This document shows, one piece after another, positions 17,458 through 26,736 of a DNA stretch of 58,691 nucleotides (position 1 is the stretch's first letter; each line of letters opens with the position of its first letter). The position numbers and the translations under genes are program-made. The DNA lies in contig CAYXNR010000008.1 in assembly GCA_964466595.1 (NCBI GenBank), forward strand, positions 1 through 58,691. Reading direction: 5' to 3'. The DNA comes from JABDGC01 sp964466595 (GTDB lineage: Bacteria; Pseudomonadota; Gammaproteobacteria; DSM-16500). The notes below the pieces were generated by a model, which did not search any database, was not told the DNA's origin, and saw only the letters and a list, made by a program, of their open reading frames with translations.

Positions 17458-18471
17458 TTAGTTCAGTTTATATCCTATCCCTGCTATAGCAAGGCTCAAT
17501 TCTTCTAAAGCGATCCATACCTGTCCAGGGGCGGCTCCTTTGGCAAGGCGATCAATTTCTGCGGCTTTTAAAAAGAAATCAAATAAATGCAGCTCCCCAC
17601 CGCGTTTGAAAAATTCGCGAAAGGAAGCTTCTTTGTTGAAGCGAATATGATAGGCAGCAAAAAGAGAGTGGAGAGAGCTTCCTTTTTGAAGGTCTCTTGC
17701 TATTTTGGCGAGGGTGCGTAGTTCAAAGGTGAAGGCGCCTAGAATGAGAAGCGGCTCACAGCCTTCTTTTTGCAAATAATGGAGAATACGTAGAATCTCT
17801 GGGCCATTTCCAGTAAGCGCTTGCAGAACGAGATCAAAGGCAGTAAAACAGCCTTGATCCATCACCAGGCTTTCTACTGTGGCCCGATCAATAGGGGTTT
17901 GTTCTACAAGACTCAATTTATCTAGCTCTTGTGCCCCGGCTTGAAGATTGCCTTCTACAAGATGGGCGAGCAGACGGGCGGCATCGGGAGTGAGCTCTAA
18001 TTTCTGTGCTTTGGCCCGCTGTAGCAGCCAAGCAGGGAGGTGTTTAGCTGCTAGCGGCCAGATTGAAATCAGCACGCTTCTTTTTTCAAGTGCTTTGAAC
18101 CAAGCACTTTTCTCTGTTTTGCTGTCTAGTTTCCCCAGCCGAACGACAAGCAGGCTATGGGGGGCTGGATGTAGAGCATAATGCTGTAAAAATTGCTGGC
18201 CGGTTTTTGAGAGTTTTCCTTTCCAATGGAGTTCTAGTAGCCGTTTTTGAGCGAGAAGGGGAGAGGTATAGGCATGGGTATAGCAATTTTCTAAGTCGGT
18301 ATCGGTTTCGATATCCAAACGCAGCCGGTCGCTAAAGCCGGCAAGCGCTGCTTTTTGCCGGATAAAGGAAAGGGTTTCTTGGACCAGGAAAGGCTCATCG
18401 CCAGAGATCAGATAAACCTTGCCGAGAGTTTCAGCAAAATGCGGGGCTAATTGAGAAGCTGTTATTTTCAT
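17458..18471 (-). CDS. holA: DNA polymerase III delta subunit
   Basis: The 337-aa protein has the HolA N-terminal fold (VYLISGDEPFLVQE) and helical lid/collar segments (RLLAHLVEGNLQAGAQELDKL). Delta opens the beta clamp within the clamp loader. It starts inside the end of lptE (4-bp overlap), an arrangement conserved in gammaproteobacteria. Length matches E. coli delta (343 aa). Confidence 0.94.
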   Translation of the reverse strand: MKITASQLAPHFAETLGKVYLISGDEPFLVQETLSFIRQKAALAGFSDRLRLDIETDTDLENCYTHAYTSPLLAQKRLLELHWKGKLSKTGQQFLQHYALHPAPHSLLVVRLGKLDSKTEKSAWFKALEKRSVLISIWPLAAKHLPAWLLQRAKAQKLELTPDAARLLAHLVEGNLQAGAQELDKLSLVEQTPIDRATVESLVMDQGCFTAFDLVLQALTGNGPEILRILHYLQKEGCEPLLILGAFTFELRTLAKIARDLQKGSSLHSLFAAYHIRFNKEASFREFFKRGGELHLFDFFLKAAEIDRLAKGAAPGQVWIALEELSLAIAGIGYKLN

Positions 18472-19001
18472 GGTTGGGCCTTGGTGCTGGCAAGGAGCGC
18501 ATTACTCACCCCTTTGGAAGCAAGTCGATTCATGAGGTTATAGGTAAGCGCCCGCTGCATGTCTTGATAAAGTTGAGCAGCTTGATTGCTGCCGGCTAAG
18601 ATCTGATTGGATTGTAGGGTGAGCGGACGCAATTCTGTAAGGGTTTGCGGGGTGATCAGTATTTTGCCCTCTGTATCGGTGATTTCAAAAGTCACAGTTA
18701 AGGAGAGATTATACTGGCGGGTTTGTTGAGAGCTATTAATACTCAGTAAATTTTGCGTCATGACCTCTTGAGTAATATTCAAAATAGTCGAGGCCTGCTG
18801 TGGAGAAGCAGCGAGATGGACGCCAGACATCTGAAGATATTGTTTGAGATAACGGGTTAGCTCGTCATAAGGGTTGCGGGATTGAACATACATGTTTTGC
18901 AAAGGCTTGGCGAGTGGTAGAGGCTCTCGCCAATGAAAGCCGCAACTCATTAGGCTGAGTAAAAAAGGGAGAAGTAGAAATATTTTATAAGACTTGAGCA
19001 T
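18468..19001 (-). CDS. lptE: LPS-assembly lipoprotein LptE
   Basis: The 177-aa lipoprotein has signal peptide and lipobox LLSLMSCGFHWR, followed by a beta-rich body with the family pattern NMYVQSRNPYDELTRYLKQYL. LptE plugs the LptD barrel in the outer membrane for LPS export. It overlaps holA by 4 bp. The usual leuS neighbour is displaced by the toxin-antitoxin pair at 19075-19828. Confidence 0.92.
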   Translation of the reverse strand: MLKSYKIFLLLPFLLSLMSCGFHWREPLPLAKPLQNMYVQSRNPYDELTRYLKQYLQMSGVHLAASPQQASTILNITQEVMTQNLLSINSSQQTRQYNLSLTVTFEITDTEGKILITPQTLTELRPLTLQSNQILAGSNQAAQLYQDMQRALTYNLMNRLASKGVSNALLASTKAQP

Positions 19002-19066
19002 GAGTTTAAACCTAAGGTTTTGATTGTTGATTCGCTTATTATACGAAAAAGTCTTCCATTTTACTC

Positions 19067-19115
19067 TTGTTATCCATATAGACTAGTCTATAATAACATT
19101 AAACTAGTCTATATG
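19067..19115 (+). promoter_or_regulatory. Autoregulated toxin-antitoxin promoter/operator
   Basis: A promoter TTGTTA (19067-19072), 16 bp, TATAAT (19089-19094) overlaps a perfect 16-bp palindrome TATAGACTAGTCTATA (19077-19092). A second half-site ACTAGTCTATATG (19103-19115) is the exact reverse complement of 19075-19087. This layout fits cooperative binding by the antitoxin or its toxin complex just upstream of its gene. Confidence 0.75.
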
Positions 19116-19124
19116 GAGAGACCC

Positions 19125-19376
19125 ATGGTTAGAATAGGGGCTTTTGAAGCAAAAACCCATTTTTCACAACTGTTATCTAAAGTGGAAAAAGGGGAAGTGA
19201 TCATTATTACGCGGCATGGAGAAACCATCGCTAAACTGATTCCCTTTCATAGCAAGGAAGAAGGTGCTACTACAAAAGCGCTTAAAGTAGTGACAGCTAT
19301 TCGACAATTACGTAAGGGGGTGAAGTTAGGAAAAAATCTTAGCATTAAAAAAATGATTGAAGATGGTCGAAAATAA
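19125..19376 (+). CDS. Phd/YefM-type antitoxin (VapB-like)
   Basis: The 83-aa product begins MVRIGAFEAKTHFSQLLSKVEKGEVIIITRHGE, the Phd/YefM DNA-binding domain. The C-terminal part is basic and would wrap the toxin. ATG 19125 has GGAG 6 nt upstream; an in-frame ATG at 19113 would overlap the operator and SD. Its stop overlaps the toxin start (TAATG), so the two are coupled. It neutralises the PIN toxin and probably represses the operon. Confidence 0.9.
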   Translation: MVRIGAFEAKTHFSQLLSKVEKGEVIIITRHGETIAKLIPFHSKEEGATTKALKVVTAIRQLRKGVKLGKNLSIKKMIEDGRK

Positions 19377-19828
19377 TGGATCCTCAGCCCTCAGTGATTT
19401 TAGATTGTTCAATAACGATGGCTTGGTGTTTCGAAGATGAAAGCACTGATTTTTCTGAATATACCTTGGAACATATTGCAAAGTCAGCTGCTGTGGTGCC
19501 AGCTTTGTGGCCTGTAGAAGTAGCAAATGTATTAGTTATTGCCGAAAGAAAAAAAAGAATATCACATGCTAAAATGATTGCCTTTATTGAGCTTTTGAGC
19601 CTGTTGCCTATTATAGTGGATAACAATCTTATAAACAGACCCATTTTAGCTATTCAAGAACTGGCTCGAGAATTTAAATTAAGTGCTTATGATGCAGCTT
19701 ATCTCGATCTTGCAATCCGAATGGATCTTCCACTGGCTACCTTTGATCTAGCCTTGATCAAGGCCGCAAAAAAAATAGATATAAAAATATTTTCTTTTTC
19801 TGTGCTAGCCCACCACAATATTAATTAA
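19376..19828 (+). CDS. vapC: PIN-domain toxin, VapC family
   Basis: The 150-aa PIN ribonuclease has acidic residues in ILDCSITMAWCFEDE, WPVEVANVL, SAYDAAYLDLA and PLATFD, spaced as in VapC catalytic sites. VapC toxins cut tRNA or rRNA and are held inactive by the antitoxin. Its last 24 bp overlap the end of leuS on the other strand, so the pair fits tightly into this housekeeping locus. Confidence 0.9.
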   Translation: MDPQPSVILDCSITMAWCFEDESTDFSEYTLEHIAKSAAVVPALWPVEVANVLVIAERKKRISHAKMIAFIELLSLLPIIVDNNLINRPILAIQELAREFKLSAYDAAYLDLAIRMDLPLATFDLALIKAAKKIDIKIFSFSVLAHHNIN

Positions 19829-22297
19829 CTTCCCCGGGACCGAAACAATTTTTTTAACGGCTTTTCCGGCAAGATGGCGCTGCACTTTTTCATCGTCTAA
19901 GGCAATCTTTTCAATGAGGCTAGAATCGGCATTGTCGGGGACGGCTATTTTGCTGCGTACTTTTCCGTTAATTTGCACGATTAAATGAACCTTATCAGAG
20001 CGTAGGGCGGCGAGCGCGGATTTGGGCCAGGGTGCATCGATAATGAGTCCCTTGTAGTGTAGATCAAGCCATAATTGATGCGTAATATGGGGCACAATGG
20101 GTGCTAATAAACGCAGCAAAATACTCATGCCCTTACCTAGAATATAGCGCTGTGTGGCTAGGTCAGTATCAGAATCGCTAGAAGGTAGCTTCACTGTGCT
20201 TAAGAGATTCAAAATCTTCATGCAGCCGGAAACGACGGTATTATACTGCTGTCTCTCGTAGTCATATTTTGCTTGTTCGAAAACAAGATAGATTTGACGC
20301 ATACACTCCCGATGTTCGGGATTGGCTTGGTTCCAATGAATAGAAAGCGGTTCTTCTTTTTGCGCGAGATTGGCCTTACGAATCAGTTCGCAGTGTTCAA
20401 AGGCAAAGGACCATAAGCGTTTTAAGAAACGATAAGCGCCTTCAACGCCGCTGTCTGACCATTCCATGCTTTGATCTGGGGGTGAGGCAAACATAATAAA
20501 TAAGCGTACGGTGTCTGCACCATAGGCTTCGATTAAGGCTTGTGGATCAACCACATTGCCCTTTGATTTAGACATTTTGATGCCTTGGTTTAAGACCAAG
20601 CCTTGGGTGAGAAGGCGCGTAAAGGGTTCATTAGAGTTTACCAGTCCCTCATCGCGAAGGGCCTTATAAATAAAACGGGCATATAAGAGATGCATGACGG
20701 CATGTTCAATACCGCCGATGTATTGATCAACGGGCAGCCAGTAATTAGCGCGACCATCCAGCATCGCTTGATCCTGCTTTTTGCAAGTGTAACGCGCAAA
20801 ATACCAGGAGGATTCAAAAAAGGTATCGAAGGTATCGGTTTCACGGCGAGCTTCTTCTCCGCAGCGAGGGCAGTGTGTTCGATAAAATTCCGGCAGGGCT
20901 TGTAAGGGCGAGACAACGCCAGAAAACTTAACTTCTTCTGGTAGAATCACCGGCAGATTTTTTTCGGGTACGGGCCCACAGCTGGGACAGCTGATCATCG
21001 GAATCGGTGTGCCCCAATAACGTTGGCGTGAAATACTCCAGTCGCGTAGGCGATAACTGACCTTGCGTTTGCCTTTTCCGAGTGTTTCTAGATGAGCCGC
21101 GATTGCTTCTTGAGCGGCTGTGGATTCTAAACCAGAAAACAAATGCGAATCTTGTAGCTTGCCAAGCCCTGTAAAAGCGCCAAAGGAAAAATCCCATTTA
21201 TTGTCATCAGTAGAGAGAATAACCTCTTTTAAAGGTAGCTGATATTGTTGTGCAAATTCAAAATCGCGTTGATCATGGGCAGGAACAGACATGACAGCGC
21301 CGCTGCCATAATCCATGACGACGAAATTAGCAACCCAGACCGGTATTTTTTGTTGTGTTAAAGGATGAATAGCCTGAAAAGGCAGAGGAAGACCGCGTTT
21401 TTCAATGGTTGCAAGCTCGGCTTCCGCCACCTTAATATTGCGGCATTCATTTAGAAAATGCTGTATTTGCGCAGAATGTTCAGCCGCTTTTTTAGCAAGC
21501 GGATGTTGAGGAGCAAGCGCAATATAGGTACAGCCAAAAAGCGTGTCGGCTCGAGTGGTGAAAATACTGAGTGGCTCTTCTTCACCTTCGATTTCAAAAA
21601 GAATTTCAAGGCCTTCGGAGCGCCCAATCCAATTGCGCTGCATGGTCTTCACTTGTTCCGGCCAGCCATCGAGTTCATTTAAACCATTTAAGAGTTCATC
21701 CGCATAGGCTGTGATTTTTAAAAACCATTGTGGAATTTCTCGTCTTTCAACGAGTGCTCCCGAACGCCAACCTCGGCCATCTACTACCTGTTCATTGGCT
21801 AAGACAGTCTGATCAACCGGATCCCAATTGACTTCGGCATTTTTTTTATAGACCAGTCCGTTTTCATAGAGTTGAATAAAAAACCATTGTTCCCAATGAT
21901 AATACTCCGGTTTGCAAGTGGTGAGTTCGCGGCTCCAGTCGTAGGCAAAACCCAGGCGCAGCATTTGTTGACGCATGACCTCAATGTTTTGATAAGTCCA
22001 TTCAGCCGGCGGAATTTTATTTTGGATGGCCGCATTTTCTGCAGGCAGGCCAAAGGCATCCCAACCCATAGGCTGAAGCACATTTTTACCAAGCATACGC
22101 TGATAGCGCGAGATGACATCACCTATCGTATAATTACGAACATGGCCCATATGTAGGCGGCCGCTGGGATAAGGAAACATAGACAGGCAATAAAAATTTT
22201 CTTTGTTTAAGTCTTCTGAAACTTGAAAACAGGCCTTATCTTTCCAGAAGGCCTGCGTTTTTTCCTCAATTTGCTGCGGCTTATATTGTTCTTCCAT
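19805..22297 (-). CDS. leuS: Leucyl-tRNA synthetase
   Basis: The 830-aa class I synthetase has PYPSGRLHMGHVRNYTIGD (HIGH), the editing-domain stretch GCTYIALAPQHPL, a zinc-binding Cys cluster (CPSCGPVPE...HCPRCGEE) and GIKMSKSKGNVVDP (KMSKS). It charges tRNA-Leu. It lies 19 bp downstream of lnt. Confidence 0.97.
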   Translation of the reverse strand: MEEQYKPQQIEEKTQAFWKDKACFQVSEDLNKENFYCLSMFPYPSGRLHMGHVRNYTIGDVISRYQRMLGKNVLQPMGWDAFGLPAENAAIQNKIPPAEWTYQNIEVMRQQMLRLGFAYDWSRELTTCKPEYYHWEQWFFIQLYENGLVYKKNAEVNWDPVDQTVLANEQVVDGRGWRSGALVERREIPQWFLKITAYADELLNGLNELDGWPEQVKTMQRNWIGRSEGLEILFEIEGEEEPLSIFTTRADTLFGCTYIALAPQHPLAKKAAEHSAQIQHFLNECRNIKVAEAELATIEKRGLPLPFQAIHPLTQQKIPVWVANFVVMDYGSGAVMSVPAHDQRDFEFAQQYQLPLKEVILSTDDNKWDFSFGAFTGLGKLQDSHLFSGLESTAAQEAIAAHLETLGKGKRKVSYRLRDWSISRQRYWGTPIPMISCPSCGPVPEKNLPVILPEEVKFSGVVSPLQALPEFYRTHCPRCGEEARRETDTFDTFFESSWYFARYTCKKQDQAMLDGRANYWLPVDQYIGGIEHAVMHLLYARFIYKALRDEGLVNSNEPFTRLLTQGLVLNQGIKMSKSKGNVVDPQALIEAYGADTVRLFIMFASPPDQSMEWSDSGVEGAYRFLKRLWSFAFEHCELIRKANLAQKEEPLSIHWNQANPEHRECMRQIYLVFEQAKYDYERQQYNTVVSGCMKILNLLSTVKLPSSDSDTDLATQRYILGKGMSILLRLLAPIVPHITHQLWLDLHYKGLIIDAPWPKSALAALRSDKVHLIVQINGKVRSKIAVPDNADSSLIEKIALDDEKVQRHLAGKAVKKIVSVPGKLINIVVG

Positions 22298-22316
22298 TAT
22301 TTCCTCAAGATGATTT

Positions 22317-23819
22317 CTAGGTTTGACGATATTTGATCGCTACGATCAAAAGAGAAAGTAGCAGTAATAAAATGGGGTCCATGGCATAGCGTTGCCAGGG
22401 GGTTTTTCCAGTATAAGCTTGGACGCTGCCAGTTAATACATAGGTTTCAAAGGGAGGGGCAACAGAGAGCAGACGACCCTGATTGGAAATGATAGCCGTA
22501 ATACCATTATTCGAGGCAAATAAAACCGGACGACCGGTTTCGAGCGCGCGCATTTGGGCCATTTGCAAATGTTGGGCTTGAGCGATTGAATGTCCAAACC
22601 AGGCATCGTCTGTCACGGTGAGTAGCAGGCCGACTTCTTTCAGGGTATGCAAGACCTGCTCTGGAAAAGCGATTTCATAGCAAATAAAAGGTAGCATTTT
22701 AATATTATTATGAAGAGTTAAGGGCTGTAACAAGCCCGTATCCGGTGTGAAGTCCGACATCGGAATCTTGAGGAAATCAAAAACTCGTCCCAGCCATTTT
22801 TCAAAGGGAATGAATTCTCCAAAGGGCACGAGACGATGTTTGAGATAATAACCAACACCATTATGGCCAACACTAATGACAGCATTAAAATAATGATTAT
22901 CATTGATATTCTTGACAGGAATGCCTGTAATTAATTGAGCATGATGTAGTTTGGCGGTGTCAGACATTTCATCTACGAAACCCATGACTTCTTCAAGCGG
23001 GGCGGGAATAGCTGCTTCCGGCCAAATTACGACCTGGCTATCCCAGTGAGATTTTGAGAGGTTTTTATATTGAAGCAGAGTAGGGATGACTTGCTCTGGC
23101 AGCCACTTCAACTGCTGTGGAATATTAGCCTGCACTAGGCTGACTTGAAAGGCCTGTCCTTCTGGCTTCGTCCAAGAGACAGTAGCGAGAAAACCTCCTA
23201 TCAGCCAAAGGAGAGCAAGTATCGCGAGATTTATTGAGCTTGCCAGACGTTTTTTTCGCTGTCTGAGCAGATTAATGAGCAGTGCAGCACTGAATACAGT
23301 GGCAAGCGAGACGCCATAGATACTTAATAAGGGCGCATAACCCTTCAAGGGCGAATAGGTTTGACTATAACCAATAAAAAGCCAAGGAAAGCCTGAAAAA
23401 AGCCAGCTGCGTATCCATTCGAAGAGAATCCAGAGAGCAGGAAAGGCGCAGAGTATTTTTGCTTGATTGGTTTTTGGAAAATACCGATTGAGTAAAAAGC
23501 CTTGGGCGGCCGGGAAAAGCGAAAGACAAGCAATAAACAAGGCAGTTAACAGGCCGGCAAGAAGAATGGGCAGTTCAGCAAAGCTATGCATACTGATAAA
23601 AACCCAATAGACCCCGCTACCAAATAAGCCCAAACCATAGAGAAAGCCACGGCGAAAAGCGATTTCAGGTGAAACGTCCAGCCATAAAAATAATAAAAGA
23701 GCGGCAGAAACCAGAGCTAAAGGAAAAAGATAAAAAGGCGCACAAGCGAGTGTTAAACAAACACCGGCTAAGATGGCTAAACCGTTCTTACTGATTCCAA
23801 TCAAGAATTGATTTTTCAT
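22317..23819 (-). CDS. lnt: Apolipoprotein N-acyltransferase
   Basis: The product has about six N-terminal membrane spans and a periplasmic nitrilase domain with the Glu-Lys-Cys triad in VIWPEAAIPAP, YYLKHRLVPFGEFIPF and LPFICYEIAFPE. It adds the third acyl chain to lipoproteins. I take ATG 23819 (MKNQFL), where the first membrane span aligns with the family; ATGs at 23828 and 23855 are alternatives without a clear SD. It heads the lnt-leuS run. Confidence 0.93.
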   Translation of the reverse strand: MKNQFLIGISKNGLAILAGVCLTLACAPFYLFPLALVSAALLLFLWLDVSPEIAFRRGFLYGLGLFGSGVYWVFISMHSFAELPILLAGLLTALFIACLSLFPAAQGFLLNRYFPKTNQAKILCAFPALWILFEWIRSWLFSGFPWLFIGYSQTYSPLKGYAPLLSIYGVSLATVFSAALLINLLRQRKKRLASSINLAILALLWLIGGFLATVSWTKPEGQAFQVSLVQANIPQQLKWLPEQVIPTLLQYKNLSKSHWDSQVVIWPEAAIPAPLEEVMGFVDEMSDTAKLHHAQLITGIPVKNINDNHYFNAVISVGHNGVGYYLKHRLVPFGEFIPFEKWLGRVFDFLKIPMSDFTPDTGLLQPLTLHNNIKMLPFICYEIAFPEQVLHTLKEVGLLLTVTDDAWFGHSIAQAQHLQMAQMRALETGRPVLFASNNGITAIISNQGRLLSVAPPFETYVLTGSVQAYTGKTPWQRYAMDPILLLLLSLLIVAIKYRQT

Positions 23820-23943
23820 TTGCCACATTCTAGAGCAAAGAGGAGACAGGCTCAATGCTGCGCTTGACTTGGCAAGATTTTGGCCTCCATAGCGCTATGA
23901 TTGGTATATATTTTTTACTTAATTATTCTTTTTGTTGATAATA

Positions 23944-23971
23944 TTGACATAAAGCCAGGAAATGATAAAAT
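23944..23971 (+). promoter_or_regulatory. Promoter of the first TPR-like gene
   Basis: A perfect TTGACA (23944-23949), 16-bp spacer and TAAAAT (23966-23971) end 30 bp before the ATG at 24002. Confidence 0.65.
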
Positions 23972-24001
23972 TTGTACAATTAAATATAAAATGGTTATAA
24001 A

Positions 24002-26698
24002 ATGAATAATCGTGATCCTTTTTTTATACATACCGTTATTATTAAACAATTTAGAGAAGATCCTGCTCAAGGAAAACAGAGCTTAAAGAATTTTCTGAAT
24101 AATAATAAAACTTCTATGGGTAGTAAATTACGCTTGCTTGCGCTGCTACTCAATGAGTTCGGGGAAAACAAAAGTCTCGTACAGTTAATGACCTCTGGTT
24201 TGCTTCAGTCTAAAGAGCTACCAGTTTCTTTAATAGAGCTTGCTTTCGAGCCGTCTGTAGAGCCGCCTGTTGTTGATAAGCTCATTGAATTCTTGAGTCG
24301 CAAAAAATTGCTTCGAAAAGAGGACAAAGGTCTGGTTTATAATAATTTATCTTCGTCCTATGGGCATCAGGAAGGAGAATTGTATTATTTACTGAAGGCA
24401 GTGGCAGATGATGATTTAAGTATCTTTGATCGTCATGATGCCCATTATAAATTAAGTCTCTTCTATGCTGCGACGGATATGAAGCAAGCCCACACACAGC
24501 TTAAAATGGCTTATGACTTAGAAAAAAAGAAAGCCTATGGTGTAGGGAGGAGGCAAAATTCTGTATCAATGGAATTGATGAAACTCTTTAAAAAGACGCC
24601 CCGCTTTGGAGCTCGTTTAATTTACCTGAAGATGTTAGTTTCTTTAGAACCGCAAGATCCGCAAATTTTAAAAACAGTTTTCTCTTTTTTTGAGCAAGCG
24701 CTGACTCTACCTTGTTCATCAAATTTAGAATTTTTTGTTGAGTTTTGTTACTTTTTAGAGATCTGCCCCGCTTTAAAAGCGCAGAACAGAGCAGTCAGTG
24801 ACCGCTTCTTGAAGCTTCCCGATGAGGCTTGTAGTTTAAGAAGCAAAGTAAACCTCTTGTCACTACTAGAGCAATATGAATCGGTGATTCAATATGCACA
24901 ATTAGCACTTCAACAAGATGAAGCGAATATAGAGGCCTTATACGCCTTAATGGAAAGTTTGGAGAAGCTCGGCCGTTATCAAGAGGCTCTTCAAGTTTGT
25001 GAAAAAATATCGCTTTGTCCTGAAGATTCTGAACTAAAATCTGGACTAAAAAAAGAGGCCTTGAGTCACAGTGTATTTTTAAATATACAATTAGGGAATT
25101 TTGAAACCTCAAAAAAGAGCATGAAAGATTTTAGTCAAGCCAATCCGGATGATTATGATTCTTTACTTGCGCAAGCCCTCGATACCCTTCATGAGGGCAA
25201 GCTTCGGAAAGCAAAAACGCTATTTTCAGCGCTCATGAAAAAATTTCCAGAAGAGGAGCTCACTGCAGCTTATCTTGAGGCTTTTTTTGAAAAACCGGAT
25301 GAGTTTAACAAGGAAGCGGATCCCTTCATTTTATCGGAGCAGTTACAGTTCAACCTTGAAAAAGGGAATTTTGTACTTGCTGAAAAAATTGGACTTTTCC
25401 TTTTTGAAAAAGCTCCTTCGGAGGCTCTCACGATTTGTCGTTTATGGAAGACTTATCAAGTGCAAGGTCGCTTTGATGAAGGGCTGCGTCTTTTGCTTTC
25501 CTTACCTCCGGCAGAACAAGAGCTACACCGTTTTAATATTGCCTGGACTTATTTTAATCTTTGTGAATATGAAAAGTCAGAAGAATTGTTCCAGTCTATT
25601 CTGAGAGATTCTCATCCTGACTTACTAGAGGATCGTTTAAACCGTAAAAATACCTTGTACCTTTTATTGGATTTGTATACAAAAACAAAGGATTTTCAAA
25701 AAGGTCTGACCCAATTTGAAGCGCTCCTTCCTTCCCTGGTTGATTCTGAAAAACAAATTGTTCATTTGGGGCTTGCCATTTTTTACAATCAACTAGGGTC
25801 AAAAGAAAAATTAGAACAAGAGATGGAACAAGTCTTAGCTCTAGGCACTTTGGGAAACCTTCCTCCTACCCTTACTCGGTTTGTGGGTTTGTTTTTTTAT
25901 ACAAGAAATAGAATAGAAGAAGCGCTTCCTCTCTTTAAAAAATATTTACTCAGCAAGCCTAAGGATTCCCATATTCTTTACATGGTAGGCTCTATTTTGT
26001 ATAACACTCATCGAAAAAAAGCCTTACACTATTTTTCAACTGCTTTGAGCTTGAATCCTGCTCTGCTTCCTTATGCTGCTGAACTTCCTCTTGCAAAAGA
26101 GGATTCTGTGGCTTTAGAGGAGGGTGCTGCTTTTGAAGAAGTTGAAGAAAAAGAAGAGCCGACTCTTATTTCCTTAACTGAGCCTTTAAGACCGAATCTT
26201 CCCGCGGAGCTCATGGCTTTAACGCCTGAACAAGAAGAACATCGTTATTATCAAGATCTAAAACAGCAAGCTAAAAATAAAGCCTTAGAAGAAAAAGAGA
26301 GTGAGGAAAATGGCTGGCATTTGCCGGGGAGGTTTTTAAGTGAAAATGATCCTTGGGTTTTTAAATTGGCGCTTGCTTCGCATCTGAAAGAAGAATCTTG
26401 TGTATATGCGTATTTAGATGTGAAGGCGCTTCAAAAATATTGTCCAGAGGAATTGATTTCGCGTTCGCAGGCAATGTTGCAACAGGGAAAAATTGCTCGT
26501 AGAAAACAAGTCGACTCAGGTGTTCGCTTCTTTGGCACTGAAGAGGCTGCTCAAACCGGCTTTGCTGGCAAATTAAAACACGTAGGTGATCATGGCGATC
26601 AGCGGCTTTTTGGTTATTGGGCTAAGGCGAGGAGTGTGGGGAATAAGAAATTGTTTGTTATTGATACCGTGAAACTGAAAGTGCATCGAGGAAAATAA
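24002..26698 (+). CDS. TPR-like repeat protein, tandem paralogue 1
   Basis: This 898-aa protein has no signal peptide or membrane span. Residues 1-670 are helical with many TPR-like pairs (for example ALYALMESLEKLGRYQEALQVCEKI). An acidic linker (about 700-730, EEGAAFEEVEEKEE) precedes a C-terminal module of about 150 residues (NGWHLPGRFLSENDPW to GDQRLFGYWAKA). A paralogue follows 38 bp downstream. The 3' block 26013-26637 is identical to that of the paralogue. No known enzyme is recognised. TPR scaffolds are frequent among Dot/Icm effectors, but secretion is a guess. Confidence 0.85.
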   Translation: MNNRDPFFIHTVIIKQFREDPAQGKQSLKNFLNNNKTSMGSKLRLLALLLNEFGENKSLVQLMTSGLLQSKELPVSLIELAFEPSVEPPVVDKLIEFLSRKKLLRKEDKGLVYNNLSSSYGHQEGELYYLLKAVADDDLSIFDRHDAHYKLSLFYAATDMKQAHTQLKMAYDLEKKKAYGVGRRQNSVSMELMKLFKKTPRFGARLIYLKMLVSLEPQDPQILKTVFSFFEQALTLPCSSNLEFFVEFCYFLEICPALKAQNRAVSDRFLKLPDEACSLRSKVNLLSLLEQYESVIQYAQLALQQDEANIEALYALMESLEKLGRYQEALQVCEKISLCPEDSELKSGLKKEALSHSVFLNIQLGNFETSKKSMKDFSQANPDDYDSLLAQALDTLHEGKLRKAKTLFSALMKKFPEEELTAAYLEAFFEKPDEFNKEADPFILSEQLQFNLEKGNFVLAEKIGLFLFEKAPSEALTICRLWKTYQVQGRFDEGLRLLLSLPPAEQELHRFNIAWTYFNLCEYEKSEELFQSILRDSHPDLLEDRLNRKNTLYLLLDLYTKTKDFQKGLTQFEALLPSLVDSEKQIVHLGLAIFYNQLGSKEKLEQEMEQVLALGTLGNLPPTLTRFVGLFFYTRNRIEEALPLFKKYLLSKPKDSHILYMVGSILYNTHRKKALHYFSTALSLNPALLPYAAELPLAKEDSVALEEGAAFEEVEEKEEPTLISLTEPLRPNLPAELMALTPEQEEHRYYQDLKQQAKNKALEEKESEENGWHLPGRFLSENDPWVFKLALASHLKEESCVYAYLDVKALQKYCPEELISRSQAMLQQGKIARRKQVDSGVRFFGTEEAAQTGFAGKLKHVGDHGDQRLFGYWAKARSVGNKKLFVIDTVKLKVHRGK
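26013..26637 (+). repeat. 625-bp direct repeat, copy 1
   Basis: These bases equal 28739-29363 without any mismatch on line-by-line reading, at a constant offset of 2726. Mismatches begin immediately outside (GTGGGG versus GTAGAG downstream). Confidence 0.9.
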
Positions 26699-26736
26699 AA
26701 TAAGCTTTCTTGATAAACTAACGAGGTGAATTTTAC

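Noticed and set aside
17948..18181. Plus-strand open frame inside holA
   Set aside because: It is antisense to a well-conserved housekeeping gene and encodes no recognisable protein.
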